From Austwickia sp. (GTDB taxonomy: Bacteria; Actinomycetota; Actinomycetes; Actinomycetales; Dermatophilaceae), in assembly GCA_016699675.1 (NCBI GenBank), contig CP064985.1, positions 3,100,001 through 3,164,000 on the forward strand: a stretch of DNA of 64,000 nucleotides, read 5' to 3'. Position 1 is the first letter of the stretch. Every line of letters starts with the position of its first letter. Position numbers and translations under genes: made by a program. This document shows positions 62,018 to 64,000 of this stretch, one piece after another. A model generated the notes under the pieces. It made no database searches, was not told the origin of the DNA, and worked only from the letters and a program-made list of their open reading frames with translations.

Positions 62018-63019
62018 ATGGAGACCCGCACGTCAGCGCCTGTGACGCCGGCCCCCAGGGCGGCGCACTCCGCCGCGGGAGGCGCCGGCGGGGCGGTCTC
62101 CGAGCGGGTGGTCGAGCTGCCGCGGCGGGTGCACCTGGTCGCGGCGCTCGCGGTCGTACGCCGGGGCGCGGGCGACCCCACCTGGCGGGGCGAGGGCCAG
62201 GAGGCCTTCTGGAAGGGCTGGCGCACGCCGGACGGGCCCGTCACTCTGCACCTGGCGGAGGACCGAGCTGCCGGGACGGTGCGTGCCCAGGCGTGGGGCC
62301 CGGGACGCGCATGGGTGCTGGAGGCGCTCCCGGCGATCCTGGGGGAGGGCGACGACGACACGGAGTTCGTGCCGCGGCACGCGCCCGTGGCGGCGGCGCG
62401 GCGGCGGTTCGTCGGGTGGCGGGTGCCGCGGACCACGCTGGTCCTGGAGTCATTGGTGCCGGCGATCATCGAGCAGAAGGTGACGGGCGCGGAGGCGTTC
62501 GGGGCGTACCGGGTGCTGGTCCGGCGATTCGGCGAGCCCGCCCCGGGGCCTGGGCCGGAGCTGGGGTTGATGATCGCGCCGTCGGCCGCGGGGTGGGCGG
62601 CGATCCCGTCCTGGGAGTGGCTGCGAGCGGGCGTCGACAGCCATCGATCGGACACGGTGATGCGGGCGGTCCGGCGGGCGGGGCGCCTGGAGGGGCTCAG
62701 CGCGCTGGAGCCGGCCGCGGCCCGGGAGCGGTTGCGGGCCGTTCCCGGTATCGGGGTCTGGACCGCGGCCGAGGTGGCGCACGTGGCGTTCGGCGACGCG
62801 GACGCGGTGAGCTTCGGGGACTATCACGTGGCCCGCAACATCGGCTGGGCGCTGATGGGCGTCGAGACCGACGACGCGGGGCTGGCCGAGCTGCTCACGC
62901 CGTACGCGGGGCACCGCTATCGCGTGCAGCGCCTGCTGGAGCTCACCGGCGCGACCCGACCGCGGCGCGGCCCCCGGATGTCGGTGCGGACCCACCTGCC
63001 GGGATCGTCGGCGCGCTGA
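62018..63019 (+). CDS. DNA-3-methyladenine glycosylase-like (AlkA/HhH-GPD) protein
   Basis: A 333-residue base-excision glycosylase. After a disordered N-terminus of about 30 residues it has the helix-hairpin-helix LRAVPGIGVWTAAEVAHVA followed by the catalytic aspartate in SFGDYHVARN. The N-terminal half (LPRRVHLVAAL) fits AlkA-like enzymes rather than EndoIII, and no iron-sulfur cysteines are present. The start is ATG, 24 bases from the divergent TIGR03089 start. Confidence 0.85.
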   Translation: METRTSAPVTPAPRAAHSAAGGAGGAVSERVVELPRRVHLVAALAVVRRGAGDPTWRGEGQEAFWKGWRTPDGPVTLHLAEDRAAGTVRAQAWGPGRAWVLEALPAILGEGDDDTEFVPRHAPVAAARRRFVGWRVPRTTLVLESLVPAIIEQKVTGAEAFGAYRVLVRRFGEPAPGPGPELGLMIAPSAAGWAAIPSWEWLRAGVDSHRSDTVMRAVRRAGRLEGLSALEPAAARERLRAVPGIGVWTAAEVAHVAFGDADAVSFGDYHVARNIGWALMGVETDDAGLAELLTPYAGHRYRVQRLLELTGATRPRRGPRMSVRTHLPGSSAR

Positions 63020-63139
63020 GCCGTCCCGCTGCGGGGTGGCGCTCAGGGGTTGGCGCTGAGGCGTCGCGCGGTCCCGACGCTGATCGGCCGCGCTCGGGTG
63101 CCGGAACGTTTCGCGGGACGTGGCAGCCGGGCCGCCGCG

Positions 63140-63742
63140 TCAGCGTGGTGGCCCCTGGGGCGGAGACCACCGCGTGAACCGCTCCCGGGCGGCCTGCTCG
63201 AGCGCGTCCGCCCGGCGGCTGAGGTCGACTTCCAGCTGTACGCACTGCCCGACGGGCGGCAGGCCGGGTTGGGGCGACCGAGCGAGGTGGGTGTACAGGT
63301 CGATGGTGTGCGAGGGAAGTCGCCACAGGCTGGTCCAGCCCTGCCCGGTGCGGCCTGAGGCGTCGGTGCTGTCCGTCGGCTCTGGGGCGCCCGTCGTGTC
63401 CTCGGGCGATCCGTACGCGGCGCTCAGCGCGTCGGCCAGCGAGCGGGCGGCGCCCTGGAACTCCGGTGTCGGGGCCGTATGCCACAGGAACCAGGCCAGC
63501 CCGACGAACTCCTCGTGGTAGGCGACCCAGCCGAGCTGCGCCTCCCCCCAGCCGGATCCGGCGCGGGCGGACCAGTGCCGCGCCCCAGGCAGGGTCTGCG
63601 GGCTGGGGGGAATCTCGCGGACCTGCTCAGGTCGTACGCCGTGCGCGACCAGCCACGGCTCGACCTCGGCCGGCGCCGTCGGCCAGTCGCTCGCGACGAG
63701 GGCGGTAATCGTGTCGACGACCACGGCGGGAGAAGGTTCCAT
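63140..63742 (-). CDS. Protein of unknown function
   Basis: A 200-residue soluble protein rich in Trp and Pro (WFLWHTAPTPEFQGAARSLADALSAAYG). I do not recognise the family. A variable Asp/Thr/Ser linker lies at about residues 115-130 and the C-terminus is basic. The ATG at 63742 is the only good start. The 63020-63139 gap holds nothing recognised. Confidence 0.6.
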   Translation of the reverse strand: MEPSPAVVVDTITALVASDWPTAPAEVEPWLVAHGVRPEQVREIPPSPQTLPGARHWSARAGSGWGEAQLGWVAYHEEFVGLAWFLWHTAPTPEFQGAARSLADALSAAYGSPEDTTGAPEPTDSTDASGRTGQGWTSLWRLPSHTIDLYTHLARSPQPGLPPVGQCVQLEVDLSRRADALEQAARERFTRWSPPQGPPR

Positions 63743-63865
63743 GGCGTGACGCTACCGGTCGGGGCGGTCGGGTGACCCGTCGGCTCCCGGGGCACGTCCC
63801 CTCCGGTCGGCGCCCCCAGGCGCCGCACGAGGTCGCGGCTCGTCCCGTGTCGACCGGCGGGCGCG

Positions 63866-64000
63866 TCAGCCCTCGCCGACGAAGACGATCACGGCGCGGG
63901 GACCATGACCGGTCCCCGCGGGTTCGGTGCGGGCGAAGGCGGCGGGCACGTCCTCCGCGGCCAGCGCCGGGAGCAGCCGGCCCACCACGACCCCGAGGGT
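63866..64000 (-). CDS. C-terminal fragment of an unrecognised gene, cut by the window edge
   Basis: The last 44 codons read VVVGRLLPALAAEDVPAAFA, then RTEPAGTGHGPRAVIVFVGEG and stop. Codon use fits a real gene. The fragment is too short to assign. The 63743-63865 gap shows no gene. Confidence 0.5.
   Translation of the reverse strand, partial: TLGVVVGRLLPALAAEDVPAAFARTEPAGTGHGPRAVIVFVGEG

Overview
The window is very GC-rich actinobacterial chromosome. Lineage markers are a UPF0182 membrane protein beside a PPA1309-family gene, a sigma-R/RsrA pair with its own sigma-R-type promoter, a TIGR03089 gene and a tiny bS22-type ribosomal ORF. Many genes overlap by GTGA or ATGA, and several starts look leaderless. 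Gene content fits the order Micrococcales, perhaps Dermatophilaceae or Intrasporangiaceae; the species is not determined.

Layout. 1-10.4 kb is housekeeping: a cut enoyl-CoA hydratase, a YgjP-type metallopeptidase, YwiC-like and NUDIX genes, a DUF2342 protein, moaE, a PDZ/Lon-type protease, PPA1309 and UPF0182. At 10.43 kb lies initiator tRNA-fMet. Its 3' end is duplicated 9,457 bp away (10469-10500 and 19926-19957). These copies bracket an integrated mobilizable element carrying excisionase, tyrosine integrase, a divergent pair of an XRE regulator with an AbiEii-like nucleotidyltransferase and an unknown gene, a DUF6880-like gene, a MobF relaxase-helicase, an hsdM remnant and a cluster of palindromes. 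The chromosome resumes with the displaced tRNA terminator, a type II NADH dehydrogenase, two M16 peptidases, an AlaA-like aminotransferase, HisN and a DUF2231 protein.

28-44 kb holds a two-gene PTS (EIIA-HPr-EI fusion and EIIBC with an extra EIIB-like tail), PPK2, the aroA-rsgA-HAD operon (rsgA frameshifted), DoxX, SRAP, an alpha/beta hydrolase, sigR-rsrA, bS22, and two membrane HD-domain proteins behind an unusual leader with two tiny ORFs. 44-55 kb holds nucleotide-sugar genes (WecC-, WecB-, DegT- and Gfo/Idh-type; probably a UDP-ManNAcA-like sugar) interrupted by a 3-hydroxybenzoate/gentisate cluster. That cluster (IclR regulator, transporter, gentisate dioxygenase, fused hydrolase/isomerase, 3-hydroxybenzoate 6-hydroxylase) carries three frameshifts and one apparent deletion fusion, so it is either decaying or locally mis-sequenced. 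55-64 kb has two secreted FG-GAP/VCBS proteins (one with a SpoIID domain), scoAB, a secreted peptidase-like protein, TIGR03089, an AlkA-like glycosylase and two proteins not recognised.

The strongest candidates for something undescribed are in the element: a family of six palindromes with compensatory base changes at the broken end of hsdM, and a 9-mer repeated seven times in two reading frames of the relaxase gene. All calls were made by eye; no homology search was run.
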